64,000 nucleotides of DNA, taken from positions 124,001-188,000 of the forward strand of contig NZ_JACHGN010000018.1 in assembly GCF_014202315.1 (NCBI RefSeq). The letters are read 5' to 3'. Positions 56,421 to 63,941 of the stretch are shown piece after piece. Numbering within the stretch: position 1 is the first letter of the stretch; every line of letters starts with the position of its first letter. The position numbers and the translations under genes were made by a program. The notes under the pieces were generated by a model, which was not told where the DNA came from, did no database searches, and saw only the letters and a list, made by a program, of their open reading frames with translations. The stretch is from Thermocatellispora tengchongensis (lineage in GTDB: Bacteria > Actinomycetota > Actinomycetes > Streptosporangiales > Streptosporangiaceae).

Positions 56421-58028
56421 CTACTGACCAGCCGGGCTGGTCACCGTGAGTCCTCCAAGCGGGGAGTTCTGCGCGCTCGCCGCACTGGTCGGATCCGGGA
56501 GCGGGTTCGCCGGGCACTTGAGGTCCGCGGTGTTGCCCGCCACCCTGGGCGGCAGGGTGCCGTCGTTCAGGTAGGCGGCGATCGCCGCGCCGGGAGAGCA
56601 GGAGGTCGGGGTGGCCGAGTCGGCGGGGGTGGCGCCGCTCTGGACCAGCACCGCCTTCGGGAACAGTTTGCGAACGGCCAGGCTGCCCTCGTAGGTCGAG
56701 GCCGGGTCGATGGTCGTGTCGAGCACCATCAGAATCGCCGGGGCCTTCGACCCGTCGACGACGGCCGGCTTCTGCGGCGGCACCTTCCAGGACTGGCACG
56801 AGGCGACATACCAGGTGTTGGCCCAGGCCGCCAGCGGCCACTTCCTGTGGTGGTCCTCGGCGACGCGGAGCCAGGTGCGCCAGTCCCTCGGCCACCGGGT
56901 GTCGGTGCACATGGTCGCCATCGACATCGCCTGGTTGTTGTCGCCGCTCGTCGGATAGTTGGCGTCGTAGAGCGCCTTCAGCGGTGCCGTCTCACCCTTG
57001 TTGATATAAGCCGAGAAGGCCTCCGCCAGGGTCTTCCAGTGGCTCGTGTTGTACGCGAGCAGAGCGACGTCGGTCCAGACGGCCGCGCCGTAGACGCCCT
57101 CGGCCGGCTTCTTCGCCAGCTTCGCCAGCGTGGAGTAGTACTGCTTCTTGACGGCGTTCTCAGTGGTGCCGAGGTGATAGAGGTTGTCGTACTTCGCCAC
57201 CCATGCGGAGAACGCCGAGAAGTTCTGGTCCAGCGGCGCGTCCTGGCCGTTGTTGAAGCTGAACCATACCTTGCGCGGGTCGATGCTGCTGTCGAGGATC
57301 ATCCGGCGCACCCGGGTCGGGTACATCGAGCTGTAGACCTCGCCGAGGTAGGCGCCATAGAGGTAGCCGTAGTAGTTGATCTGGCTCAGTCCGAGGGCCT
57401 TGCGCAGGCTGTCCAGGTCCTTGACCGTGTGGGTGGTGGTGGCGTGCCTGAGCAGCGGGCTGTTGGTCTTCGCGCAGGCCTTGGAGTAGAACTGCGCGTA
57501 CTCCATCAGCGTGGACAGGTGCTGCCTCGAGGTCGGCTCGTAGGAAGGGCGGCTGTAGTAGTCGAGGCCGGAGTCACAGCTCAGGGTGGGCTCGCTGGCG
57601 CCGACGCCCCGCGGGTCGAAGCCGATCCAGTCGTAGTCCCCGCTGATGGCTTCGGGCAGGAGCTTGCCCACCGTGGACTGGCTCAGCGCGGAGCCACCGG
57701 GCCAGGTCAGGTTCACCACCATGGCGCCCTGATAGTCGGCCTCGGACGAGGTGTGCTTGATCCGGGACACCGCGATCTTGATCTTCGTGCCGTGGGGGCG
57801 GGAGTAGTCGAGCGGCACCACCAGGAAGCCGCACTCGCCGCCGAGGTGCTGCAGCCCGTTCGTGCACGCCGCCCACTCGATCGGCGGCGGCGTGTACGAC
57901 TTGTCGGTGACCTCGCCGGCCGTGGTCGCCCCGCTCGTCGGCGCGGCCTGTGCCGATACCGGTGAGAGCAACGCGCAACCCGCCACGAGGCTGCTGATCA
58001 CAGCAGCAGCTTTCAAACGTGTTTTCAT
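56421..58028 (-). CDS. exported alpha/beta-hydrolase-like protein (tripeptidyl aminopeptidase family) lacking catalytic Ser and His
   Basis: About 535 residues. The N-terminus MKTRLKAAAVISSLVAGC is a signal sequence. It could be cleaved after AQA or lipidated at the VAGC Cys. The body follows the secreted tripeptidyl-aminopeptidase family: WAACTNGL, PLDYSRP, DWIGFDPRGVGASEP, DSSIDP, and a C-terminal lid with AIAAYLNDGTLP. The nucleophile elbow, normally GxSxG, is GYLYG, with Leu at codon 57360-57362. The C-terminal region, which should have Gly-His, reads SGATPADSATPTSC. Two of three catalytic residues are thus absent while the rest of the frame is intact, which suggests a binding or chaperone-like role rather than decay. 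ATG 58028 is preferred over 58040 because GGAA lies upstream and the signal peptide begins there. Confidence 0.8.
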   Translation of the reverse strand: MKTRLKAAAVISSLVAGCALLSPVSAQAAPTSGATTAGEVTDKSYTPPPIEWAACTNGLQHLGGECGFLVVPLDYSRPHGTKIKIAVSRIKHTSSEADYQGAMVVNLTWPGGSALSQSTVGKLLPEAISGDYDWIGFDPRGVGASEPTLSCDSGLDYYSRPSYEPTSRQHLSTLMEYAQFYSKACAKTNSPLLRHATTTHTVKDLDSLRKALGLSQINYYGYLYGAYLGEVYSSMYPTRVRRMILDSSIDPRKVWFSFNNGQDAPLDQNFSAFSAWVAKYDNLYHLGTTENAVKKQYYSTLAKLAKKPAEGVYGAAVWTDVALLAYNTSHWKTLAEAFSAYINKGETAPLKALYDANYPTSGDNNQAMSMATMCTDTRWPRDWRTWLRVAEDHHRKWPLAAWANTWYVASCQSWKVPPQKPAVVDGSKAPAILMVLDTTIDPASTYEGSLAVRKLFPKAVLVQSGATPADSATPTSCSPGAAIAAYLNDGTLPPRVAGNTADLKCPANPLPDPTSAASAQNSPLGGLTVTSPAGQ

Positions 58029-58424
58029 GAGGATTTCCATTCGTTCTGCCGCGCATCGGGGCGGCGTCCCGGTCCATCAGGGCCAGACCAGATTGTTTCG
58101 TCTCGCAGATCTGAAAACAACCTTGGAGAACAGCTACTTCTGCAGGCGGCTTCGCAATGGCACAATGATCCCGAGGAATGACGGGTATCCGGCCGACCGC
58201 TTTCGGGGGCGACGCGTACGACGAGCGTGAAAGACAGGAGAATGTTCCGGGAAATGAGCCTTCCCGGCCTCATCCCCCCGGCTCGGAAGGGGAGGCGGGG
58301 CGAGATCCGCGGGCATCGTGCCAGGTCGCCTGACCACGCGTCGGTGGCAGGCGACCTTCTCCCTGTGGTACAAGGATGGTTGACAAAGGCGCAGGGCGGC
58401 TGTGCCGGTTCGAATACTCCGGGC
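58029..58424. other. Intergenic region between the hydrolase-like gene and the regulator
   Basis: About 390 bases with no gene I can support. It contains the hairpin at 58323-58357 (end of the regulator transcript) and must contain the promoter of the hydrolase-like gene. An imperfect inverted repeat, CCTTCCCGG with CGGAAGG, lies at about 58259-58290. No StrR-type operator was found. Confidence 0.6.
58323..58357 (-). terminator. Hairpin terminator after the StrR-like regulator
   Basis: Arms AGGTCGCCTG (58323-58332) and CAGGCGACCT (58348-58357) are perfectly complementary. The stem can continue with CCAC/GTGG across a one-base bulge. It lies about 70 bases past the stop of the leftward regulator gene. 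Confidence 0.7.
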
Positions 58425-59507
58425 TCAATCGATCACTTCCTGCCGCCGGCGGAGCTCCTCGGCGAATGCCATCCAATCCTGGCCGGTCTGGTCGGCGATC
58501 AGACTCAGGTCCGGCAACCAGTGCACCGGAATCGCGTCAATGAATTCCTTCCATTCTCCCGAATTGATGACGTGCATCGCCATCCAGCCGATGAAGGCGC
58601 GTCCACGTTGGGCGTACTTCAGCGAGGGGTCGTTGGCCAGTTTCGGCGACAGCGCCGACCACGTCGGCGGCCGGCGCACCGCCGACGAGGGCAGGTTCGG
58701 CCTGGTGGGCGGCCATGGTTGTAGCGGGGACAATGTGGAGGAATGTCCGGTTTCGTGATTGCTGTTCTTCAGGGATCGCGTGGTTCTGCGGGTCGCGATC
58801 GGATCCGCTCCGCGCCTGATCCGGGCCCGCACGTCCTGGGCCGTCGCCGGGGCGACGTCGGCCTCGCGGGCGATCTCCCGCAATGATGCGTCCGGGTGGA
58901 TGGCTATGTATTCTGCTGCTCGCCGCCGGCCCTCGGCGGCCGTGAGCGGGCGGCGTTTCCCGTCCCGGCCCAGGCGTTTGCCAAACCTCTGACCGTCATC
59001 GGCCGATTGACGGCGGATGCCCGCGATCGTCTTCGCGCTCAGCCCCGTGGCCGCTCCGATCGCCCGATCCGACCAGTCCGGATGCCACTCGACGATCTGC
59101 TTGGCCCCGGCCATCCGGTCGGCCCGGCTCAGCGGTAACCCGTGCCAGGTGTTGGCCTTGACCGCCAGGATGAAGGCGTCCTCGTCCGTGCAGTTGATCA
59201 GCCGTACCCGAATGGTCTCCTCGCCGCGAAGTTTCGCCGCTTCGAAGCGGTGCATTCCATCGACGATGCGGGAACTGCTCTGCTGGACCAGGATGGCCGG
59301 CAACGTGCACGAACTCGCGGCCTCCACCAGCATCTGCACATGGGCGGGGTCCGTGCCGGCGCCGCGGACGAAGACCCCCGGCTCCAGTCTGCTCAGCGGC
59401 ATGTACTGGACCGGTAACCGATCGATGGCCTCGGCCGAGTCGTAGATTCGCTTTCCGGCAATAGCGGGATCTGGGGCTTGATGGGACGATACGGTATTCG
59501 AGGGCAT
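58425..59507 (-). CDS. StrR-like pathway-specific regulator (ParB-type domain)
   Basis: 360 residues. Residues about 36-130 form a ParB/Spo0J-like domain: PLSRLEPGVFVRG, LPAILVQQSSSRIVDGMHRF, AAKLRGEETIRVRLI, and DEDAFILAVKANTWHGLPLS. Two helix-turn-helix-like segments follow: WSDRAIGAATGLSAKTIAGI, then ASLREIAREADVAPATAQ. This order is that of the StrR family of antibiotic-cluster activators. The C-terminal 100 residues are variable and end in a WMAFAEELRRRQ helix. Three StrR-architecture operators lie at nearby promoters (53939, 60328, 61381), which is strong context for an activator of SDR, thioesterase and exporter genes, and probably of the PKS operon. ATG 59507 has only a weak ribosome site. 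Confidence 0.9.
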   Translation of the reverse strand: MPSNTVSSHQAPDPAIAGKRIYDSAEAIDRLPVQYMPLSRLEPGVFVRGAGTDPAHVQMLVEAASSCTLPAILVQQSSSRIVDGMHRFEAAKLRGEETIRVRLINCTDEDAFILAVKANTWHGLPLSRADRMAGAKQIVEWHPDWSDRAIGAATGLSAKTIAGIRRQSADDGQRFGKRLGRDGKRRPLTAAEGRRRAAEYIAIHPDASLREIAREADVAPATAQDVRARIRRGADPIATRRTTRSLKNSNHETGHSSTLSPLQPWPPTRPNLPSSAVRRPPTWSALSPKLANDPSLKYAQRGRAFIGWMAMHVINSGEWKEFIDAIPVHWLPDLSLIADQTGQDWMAFAEELRRRQEVID

Positions 59508-59679
59508 CGCGCTGCGCTTTCTTCAACAACTGGCAACCGGCGTTCGGTCATGCAAATGCCTTGGTTTCAGCTCGAGATGACCGGGGCGGCGAAGATGTAA
59601 TCTTCAACGCACTGGTGCTGTTTTGCGGCGGTGCTGTTTGCGGCAATGAACCGCGGGAATACGGGGAGGGCGGAGCGTT

Positions 59680-59772
59680 TCACATCAGGTACTTCTTGAC
59701 GGTGCGCCAGTCCAGGTCGCCCGCCTGGGTGATCTCTTTATAGCTCTCGCGATCATGAGCTGACAATGACAT
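59680..59772 (-). pseudogene. possible remnant of a transposase N-terminal helix-turn-helix
   Basis: A 30-codon leftward frame encodes ESYKEITQAGDLDWRTVKKY followed by LM and a stop. The pattern resembles the DNA-binding start of IS21-type (IstA-like) transposases, where a SYxEIxxxxxxDWRTVKKYL helix-turn-helix is common. Nothing of the catalytic domain follows, and no inverted repeats were recognised. It may be a relic of an insertion between regulator and thioesterase. With such a short match, chance or another HTH protein is possible. Confidence 0.3.
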
Positions 59773-60327
59773 TATCGGACGGTTCCACCGGGCGTAGCGC
59801 AGGCTTCACCTATCTGTACCCGCGCTCAGAGCCCTGTTAGGACGATCGTGCCTGCTCTCGGCCCACATCAGGTCGAATCAGTTGTTCGGTCAATGATTCA
59901 ACTGTTCGTTTTCCGAAGATGGCGCACGGGTGATAACAGACGGTCACTTCGCCCTCCTTATTCGCTCATGGTGGTACGAAGGGGACGAAGTGGTCGTCAA
60001 TGGCAGGTGTCCGCTGCCTGGCAGTGCTTCGAGGACACCCGTGCCGCGGCGAGCCCGGGCTGCTGCGCACGACGACCGCGCGCGGCGGATGACGGATGCG
60101 GAGGCCGGGCGGATCCGCGGTGCCGGCTACCGGCGAGATGGGTGACCAGTGGGTCAATCCCGCGACGGCCACCGGGGGCGGCTGTGGGGCACCGCGTCGC
60201 ATCATCCGGCTGTTGGAATCGCGGATCTCGGCGATGCCCGCCGAGCCGGTGGAGCGGCTCCGTTCCCGGCCGATGGACGCCGGCCCGCGCACTCGTATGG
60301 ATCGACGCGCCCACTCCCGGACGTGTC

Positions 60328-60356
60328 GTTCAACTGCGGCATCACCGCAGTTGAAC
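60328..60356. promoter_or_regulatory. StrR-type operator B
   Basis: Perfect GTTCAACTG (60328-60336), 11-base spacer, CAGTTGAAC (60348-60356). The symmetry extends outward and inward to 13-bp arms (60327-60339 and 60345-60357). It lies 109 bases upstream of the type II thioesterase start. Confidence 0.88.
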
Positions 60357-60465
60357 GAGCACCGATGCGCCTTGTCAGCCTCTTTGCGACCTTGTTACCG
60401 TCCGGTGCCGGAACAACACTCCATGGCAATGTGTTCATTCGACGCGACGACTCCTATGGAGCGGC

Positions 60466-61218
60466 ATGTCTCAGCCCTCTCCCGACCACAGTCTCTGGTG
60501 CCGTCGCTACCGGCCCACCGACACGGCGACCGCCCGGCTTGTGTGCCTACCGCACGCGGGTGGTTCGGCGTCCTTCTTCCTGCCGGTGTCGACGGCGCTC
60601 AGTCCCCGGGTCGACGTGGTGTCGATCCAGTACCCCGGCCGGCAGGACCGCCGTAACGAGAAACCCTTCACCGACCTGTCGCTGCTCGCCGACCAGGTCT
60701 ACGCCGTTCTCCGGAAGCAGCCGGAGTTGCCGCTGACCTTCTTCGGCCACAGCATGGGCGCGTCACTGGCCTTCGAGGTGGCCCGCCGGATGGAGGCCGA
60801 CGGCCACTTTCCGGTGCGGCTGTTCGCGTCCGGGCGGCGAGCGCCGTCCGTCTTCCGCGAGGAGACGGTGCATCGCATGGACGACGCCGGGCTCCTGGCC
60901 GAGATCAGGCGGCTGAACGGGACGTCGTCACTCGTGCTCGACGACGACGAGCTGATGCGCGCCGCGCTCCCGGCACTGCGGGCCGACTACCAGGCGGCGG
61001 AGCTCTACCGGGGCGAGCCCGGCGCCACCGTGAGCTGCCCGATCACGGTTCTGACCGGCGACCGGGACCCGAAGACGTCCCTGGACGACGCGCACGCCTG
61101 GGCCCGGCACACCACCTCCGGCTCCTTCGAGGTCAAGGTGTTCCCGGGCGGGCATTTCTTCGTCAGCGACCAGGCGGACGACGTCATCAAGGTCTTGTAC
61201 CAGCACTTCGGGAACTGA
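60466..61218 (+). CDS. type II thioesterase (editing thioesterase of the PKS)
   Basis: 250 residues, full length. Motifs in order: CLPHAGGSASFF, VSIQYPGRQDR, the nucleophile elbow GHSMG in FFGHSMGASLAFEV, the lid region HRMDDAGLLAEIRRLNGT, the acid in LTGDRDP, and the catalytic His in FPGGHFF. Type II thioesterases are free proteins that remove aberrant acyl groups from ACPs and so unblock stalled modules, which fits a line with many modules. Start ATG 60466 has GGAG four bases upstream. It is preceded by operator B and followed by a strong hairpin, so it appears to be a monocistronic unit under the StrR-like regulator. Confidence 0.94.
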   Translation: MSQPSPDHSLWCRRYRPTDTATARLVCLPHAGGSASFFLPVSTALSPRVDVVSIQYPGRQDRRNEKPFTDLSLLADQVYAVLRKQPELPLTFFGHSMGASLAFEVARRMEADGHFPVRLFASGRRAPSVFREETVHRMDDAGLLAEIRRLNGTSSLVLDDDELMRAALPALRADYQAAELYRGEPGATVSCPITVLTGDRDPKTSLDDAHAWARHTTSGSFEVKVFPGGHFFVSDQADDVIKVLYQHFGN

Positions 61219-61241
61219 AACCCGTCCTCCGGACCGGGGTT

Positions 61242-61293
61242 CCGCCGCCGGCGCCCGGGCGTCCCGCAGACGTCCGGGCGGCGCCGGCGGCGG
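61242..61293 (+). terminator. Large GC-rich hairpin after the type II thioesterase gene
   Basis: Left arm beginning CCGCCGCCGGCGCC (61242) pairs with a right arm ending GGCGCCGGCGGCGG (61293) around a short loop near 61264-61269, with a few mismatches or bulges in the inner part. It starts 24 bases after the stop. Confidence 0.75.
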
Positions 61294-61380
61294 TGCGCCG
61301 GCTTATGCGATATCGCCGAACGTAAATAACTCAGGTCATCGATCAAACAAGTCGGCGGGTTTCAGGTGATGCCTCCGCTT

Positions 61381-61409
61381 GTTCAACTGCTGCGGTTCGG
61401 CAGTTGAAC
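61381..61409. promoter_or_regulatory. StrR-type operator C
   Basis: Perfect GTTCAACTG (61381-61389), 11-base spacer, CAGTTGAAC (61401-61409). It lies 181 bases upstream of the small acidic protein gene and probably governs that gene and the exporter genes behind it. Confidence 0.88.
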
Positions 61410-61590
61410 GGCAACGTGCAGGCCAAGTCGGAGGATCGCCCGCCCGCAGCAGGCCGAGGTTGTATCGCGCCAATCGGTCTGGGTACCGTTCTGCTGGCCG
61501 GTGAAATCCGTCACCGTTGCCAATCTGCCGTCGGTGTGAATCATCATCCGAAGGATTTAGCCGACATCGAAACTTAAGGGGTGACGAGCG

Positions 61591-61941
61591 GTGGGGCATG
61601 TGTTCTCGCTCATTCTCAGCCGGGAGATCACTGAGGAAGAATCGGCGATCCTGCGGGAAGCAGGTTGCGCTGGTGCCAGTTTCGGGACCGACTCACTGCC
61701 GACCAACGCCGACGTCAAGGTCACGAAGATGGATTTCGACGACACGGTGTCCCCTTCGCTGGCCGAGGCGATCGAGTCGGCTCTCGAAGCGGTGAAGAAG
61801 GTGCCGGACCTGTCCGTTCCGGGGCTCACGGTTCCGGCCGTGCCGAAGGCGTCGGAGGAGGACCAGGACGAGAACCAGAACGAGAACCAGAACGAGAACC
61901 AGGACGAGCCCGTGCTGGTCGGAGAGGTCGTCCAGGAGTAG
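61591..61941 (+). CDS. small acidic protein of unknown function
   Basis: 116 residues from GTG 61591, with AAGGGG nine bases upstream. The first 65 residues look structured (LILSREITEEESAILREAGC, then DFDDTVSPSLAEAIESALEA). They resemble small actinobacterial proteins with an LxREITxEE...EAGC...DFD...SLAEAIESAL pattern, whose function I do not know. The remainder is a Pro/Val linker and a very acidic tail built from DENQ/NENQ tetrapeptides. There is no signal peptide or membrane segment. It lies between operator C and the ABC exporter gene, 176 bases before the latter, so co-transcription is likely. A short 6-bp hairpin directly follows its stop (61942-61957). A role in export, self-protection or regulation is possible but unsupported by any motif. 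Confidence 0.75.
   Translation: MGHVFSLILSREITEEESAILREAGCAGASFGTDSLPTNADVKVTKMDFDDTVSPSLAEAIESALEAVKKVPDLSVPGLTVPAVPKASEEDQDENQNENQNENQDEPVLVGEVVQE
61867..61902 (+). repeat. 12-bp tandem repeat coding the NENQ tail
   Basis: Three copies of a 12-base unit (GACGAGAACCAG, then AACGAGAACCAG twice), keeping frame and encoding DENQ-NENQ-NENQ near the C-terminus of the small acidic protein. Such repeats change length easily by slippage. Confidence 0.9.
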
Positions 61942-62117
61942 CCGAGCGTCGGCTCGGAGACGTCCGCGGCCGGATGGGGCCGTGTGAGACGGCTGCGGCG
62001 TTGCCCGGCCCTTGTCCAGGTCGACGGCGGATCGTTTCTCGCGTTTCCCGGCACTCCTGGAACACGCGAGAAGCGGCCGCCGTGATGGTCATACAAGGAC
62101 AGGACGAAAGAAACGCG

Positions 62118-63941
62118 ATGGCGACTGCGCACCTCGACTCCGGTGTCACGGAGCACGAACGGCGGCTGAACGCCGATCAGGTCGGTCGCCGGGCCCCCGT
62201 GCGAGGCCGGCTGATCGGCCTGATCCGGGGCTTCTTCCGGCCCTACGCCCGTCAGCTCGGCGTCATCGCCATCCTCCAGGTACTCGAAGCCGCCGGGAAC
62301 CTCTACCTGCCGATTCTGACCGCCGATATCATCAACAACGGCGTGCTCAAGGGCGACGTCGGTCACATCGGCCGGACCGGCGGAATCATGCTCACCATCG
62401 CCGTCCTGCTCTGCGTCGCCTCCCTCATCTCGGTGTATCTGTCCTCGTGGGTGGCGATGGCGGTCGGGGCGGACATCCGTACCGCCATCTACGATCGTGT
62501 CCAGACCTTCTCGGTCGTCGAGCTGAACCGGTTCGGGGTCGCGTCGCTGACCACTCGCAGCGTCAACGACGTACAACAGGTCCAGCTCTTCTTCCAAGTG
62601 GCGCTCAGCCTGCTGCCCAGCGCGATCGTCACGACCTTGGGGGCGGTGATCCTTGCGGTCGGGCAAGGGCCCGGGCTGTCCCCCCTGCTGGCGATCACCT
62701 TGGCGGCCGTTCTGGCCGTCACCGGCTGGGTCGTGGTCCGGCTGCTTCCGATGTTCCATTCCGTCCAGGTCAAGACCGACCGCCTCAACCAGGTGCTACG
62801 CGAACAGATCGCCGGCGTCCGGGTGGCCCGGGCGTTCTTGCGCACGGGCTGGGAAGAGAACCGGTTCGGACGGGCCAACGCCGACATCACCGATACCGCG
62901 CTTCGGGCCGGCCGGGTCTTCGCTCTGCTCATTCCGCTCGTGATGGCCATCACGAACCTGTCGAGCGCCGGCGTCTTCTGGTTCGGTGCGGAGCTCTTCC
63001 AGAGCGGTTCGATGTCGATCGGCAACCTGACCGCGTTCCTCCTCTACATCATGCAGATCATGCTGTACGTCGTGGTCGGCGTGACCGTCCTCATCCTGCT
63101 CCCGCGCGCCATGGCCAGCGCGGAACGGATCCAGCAGGTGAACAACTCCGTAGCGGCCATCGCCGACCCGCCGAAGCCGGTCGTCCCGGAAGCCGTCACC
63201 GGTGCCGTCGAATTCCGCCACGTCACCTTCGGGTACGCGGGGAGTGAGCGGCCCGTGCTGAACGATCTGACGTTCGCCTTCCGGCCCGGGCAGACCACCG
63301 CCATCCTCGGCGGCACGGGCAGCGGCAAGACCACGCTGCTCAATCTCATCCCCCGCTTCCTCGATGCGACCGCGGGGGCCGTGCTCGTCAACGGGATCGA
63401 GGTTCCGGCCCAGTCGCTCGACCGGCTGCGGGCCGGCATCGGGCTGGTACCGCAGACGGCCTTTCTCTTCGCCGGAACGGTCGCCGGCAACCTCAGGTTC
63501 GGCCGGCCGGAGGCCACCGAGGAGGAGCTGTGGCGGGCACTCGACATCGCTCAGGCCCGTGACTTCGTCATGGCCCTGCCCGGGCGGCTCGACGCTCGCA
63601 TCGAGCGGGGCGGCGCGAACCTCTCCGGGGGCCAGCGCCAGCGGCTGTCCATCGCCCGGGCCCTCGTCCGGCGCCCGAGCCTGTACCTGTTCGACGACTG
63701 CTTCTCCGCTCTGGACACGGCCACCGATGCCCGCCTGCGGGCCGCGCTGCTCACCGAAACCGGTGACGCCACCGTGGTCATCGCCACGCAGCGGGCCGGC
63801 ACGGTCATGAACGCCGACCAGATCATCGTCCTGGACGCCGGGAGCATCGCCGGCATCGGCACCCACTCGCAGCTGATGGCGGGCTGCCGAACATATCAGG
63901 AAATCATGGAATCGCAGCTCGGATGGGGATCGGGCTCGTGA
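62118..63941 (+). CDS. ABC exporter half-transporter (membrane domain fused to ATPase), probable degenerate-site subunit
   Basis: 607 residues. An N-terminal membrane domain has six hydrophobic segments (first near residues 45-70, sixth near 300-330). The nucleotide-binding domain has Walker A GGTGSGKTT, the Q-loop VPQTAFLF, signature LSGGQRQR and Walker B LYLFDD. The catalytic Glu after Walker B is Asp and the switch His is Gln (ATQRAGT). These changes are typical of one subunit of heterodimeric bacterial multidrug exporters, so it should work with the gene that overlaps its end. ATG 62118 has AGGACGAAAG seven bases upstream and precedes a conserved cytosolic lead-in; ATG 62085 is also in frame. 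Likely role: export of the polyketide and self-resistance. Confidence 0.93.
   Translation: MATAHLDSGVTEHERRLNADQVGRRAPVRGRLIGLIRGFFRPYARQLGVIAILQVLEAAGNLYLPILTADIINNGVLKGDVGHIGRTGGIMLTIAVLLCVASLISVYLSSWVAMAVGADIRTAIYDRVQTFSVVELNRFGVASLTTRSVNDVQQVQLFFQVALSLLPSAIVTTLGAVILAVGQGPGLSPLLAITLAAVLAVTGWVVVRLLPMFHSVQVKTDRLNQVLREQIAGVRVARAFLRTGWEENRFGRANADITDTALRAGRVFALLIPLVMAITNLSSAGVFWFGAELFQSGSMSIGNLTAFLLYIMQIMLYVVVGVTVLILLPRAMASAERIQQVNNSVAAIADPPKPVVPEAVTGAVEFRHVTFGYAGSERPVLNDLTFAFRPGQTTAILGGTGSGKTTLLNLIPRFLDATAGAVLVNGIEVPAQSLDRLRAGIGLVPQTAFLFAGTVAGNLRFGRPEATEEELWRALDIAQARDFVMALPGRLDARIERGGANLSGGQRQRLSIARALVRRPSLYLFDDCFSALDTATDARLRAALLTETGDATVVIATQRAGTVMNADQIIVLDAGSIAGIGTHSQLMAGCRTYQEIMESQLGWGSGS

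Larger units (their letters stand above)
59508..60465. other. Long intergenic region between the regulator and the type II thioesterase gene
   Basis: 958 bases between divergent genes. It contains the regulator's promoter region, a transposase-like HTH remnant (59680-59772), isolated operator half-sites CAGTTG at 59879-59884 and TTCAACTG at 59897-59904 without correctly spaced partners, and operator B (60328-60356). The region around 59510-59960 is visibly less GC-rich than the genes beside it. Open frames across 59848-60354 do not look like real proteins. Confidence 0.55.
61219..61590. other. Intergenic region between thioesterase and small acidic protein genes
   Basis: 372 bases holding the thioesterase terminator (61242-61293), operator C (61381-61409) and the leader of the small acidic protein gene, whose ribosome site AAGGGG is at 61576-61581. 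No gene is supported here. Confidence 0.65.

Noticed and set aside
58406-58422. tRNA-like GGTTCGAAT T-arm sequence
   Set aside because: The flanking bases do not form the required 5-bp stem and no acceptor, D or anticodon arms can be found around it.
59879-59904. Fourth StrR-type operator suggested by CAGTTG and TTCAACTG
   Set aside because: The half-sites are in the wrong order and neither has a correctly spaced partner; 11 bases beyond TTCAACTG the sequence matches the second arm at only about four of nine positions.
59848-60354. A 168-codon frame upstream of the type II thioesterase gene
   Set aside because: It spans operator B, has no recognisable motif and an Arg/Pro/Cys-heavy composition expected from non-coding GC-rich DNA.
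61665-62117. Upstream extension of the ABC exporter frame
   Set aside because: The first 150 codons overlap the small acidic protein gene in another frame and encode low-complexity Arg/Glu/Gly; the ribosome site and conserved lead-in support ATG 62118.
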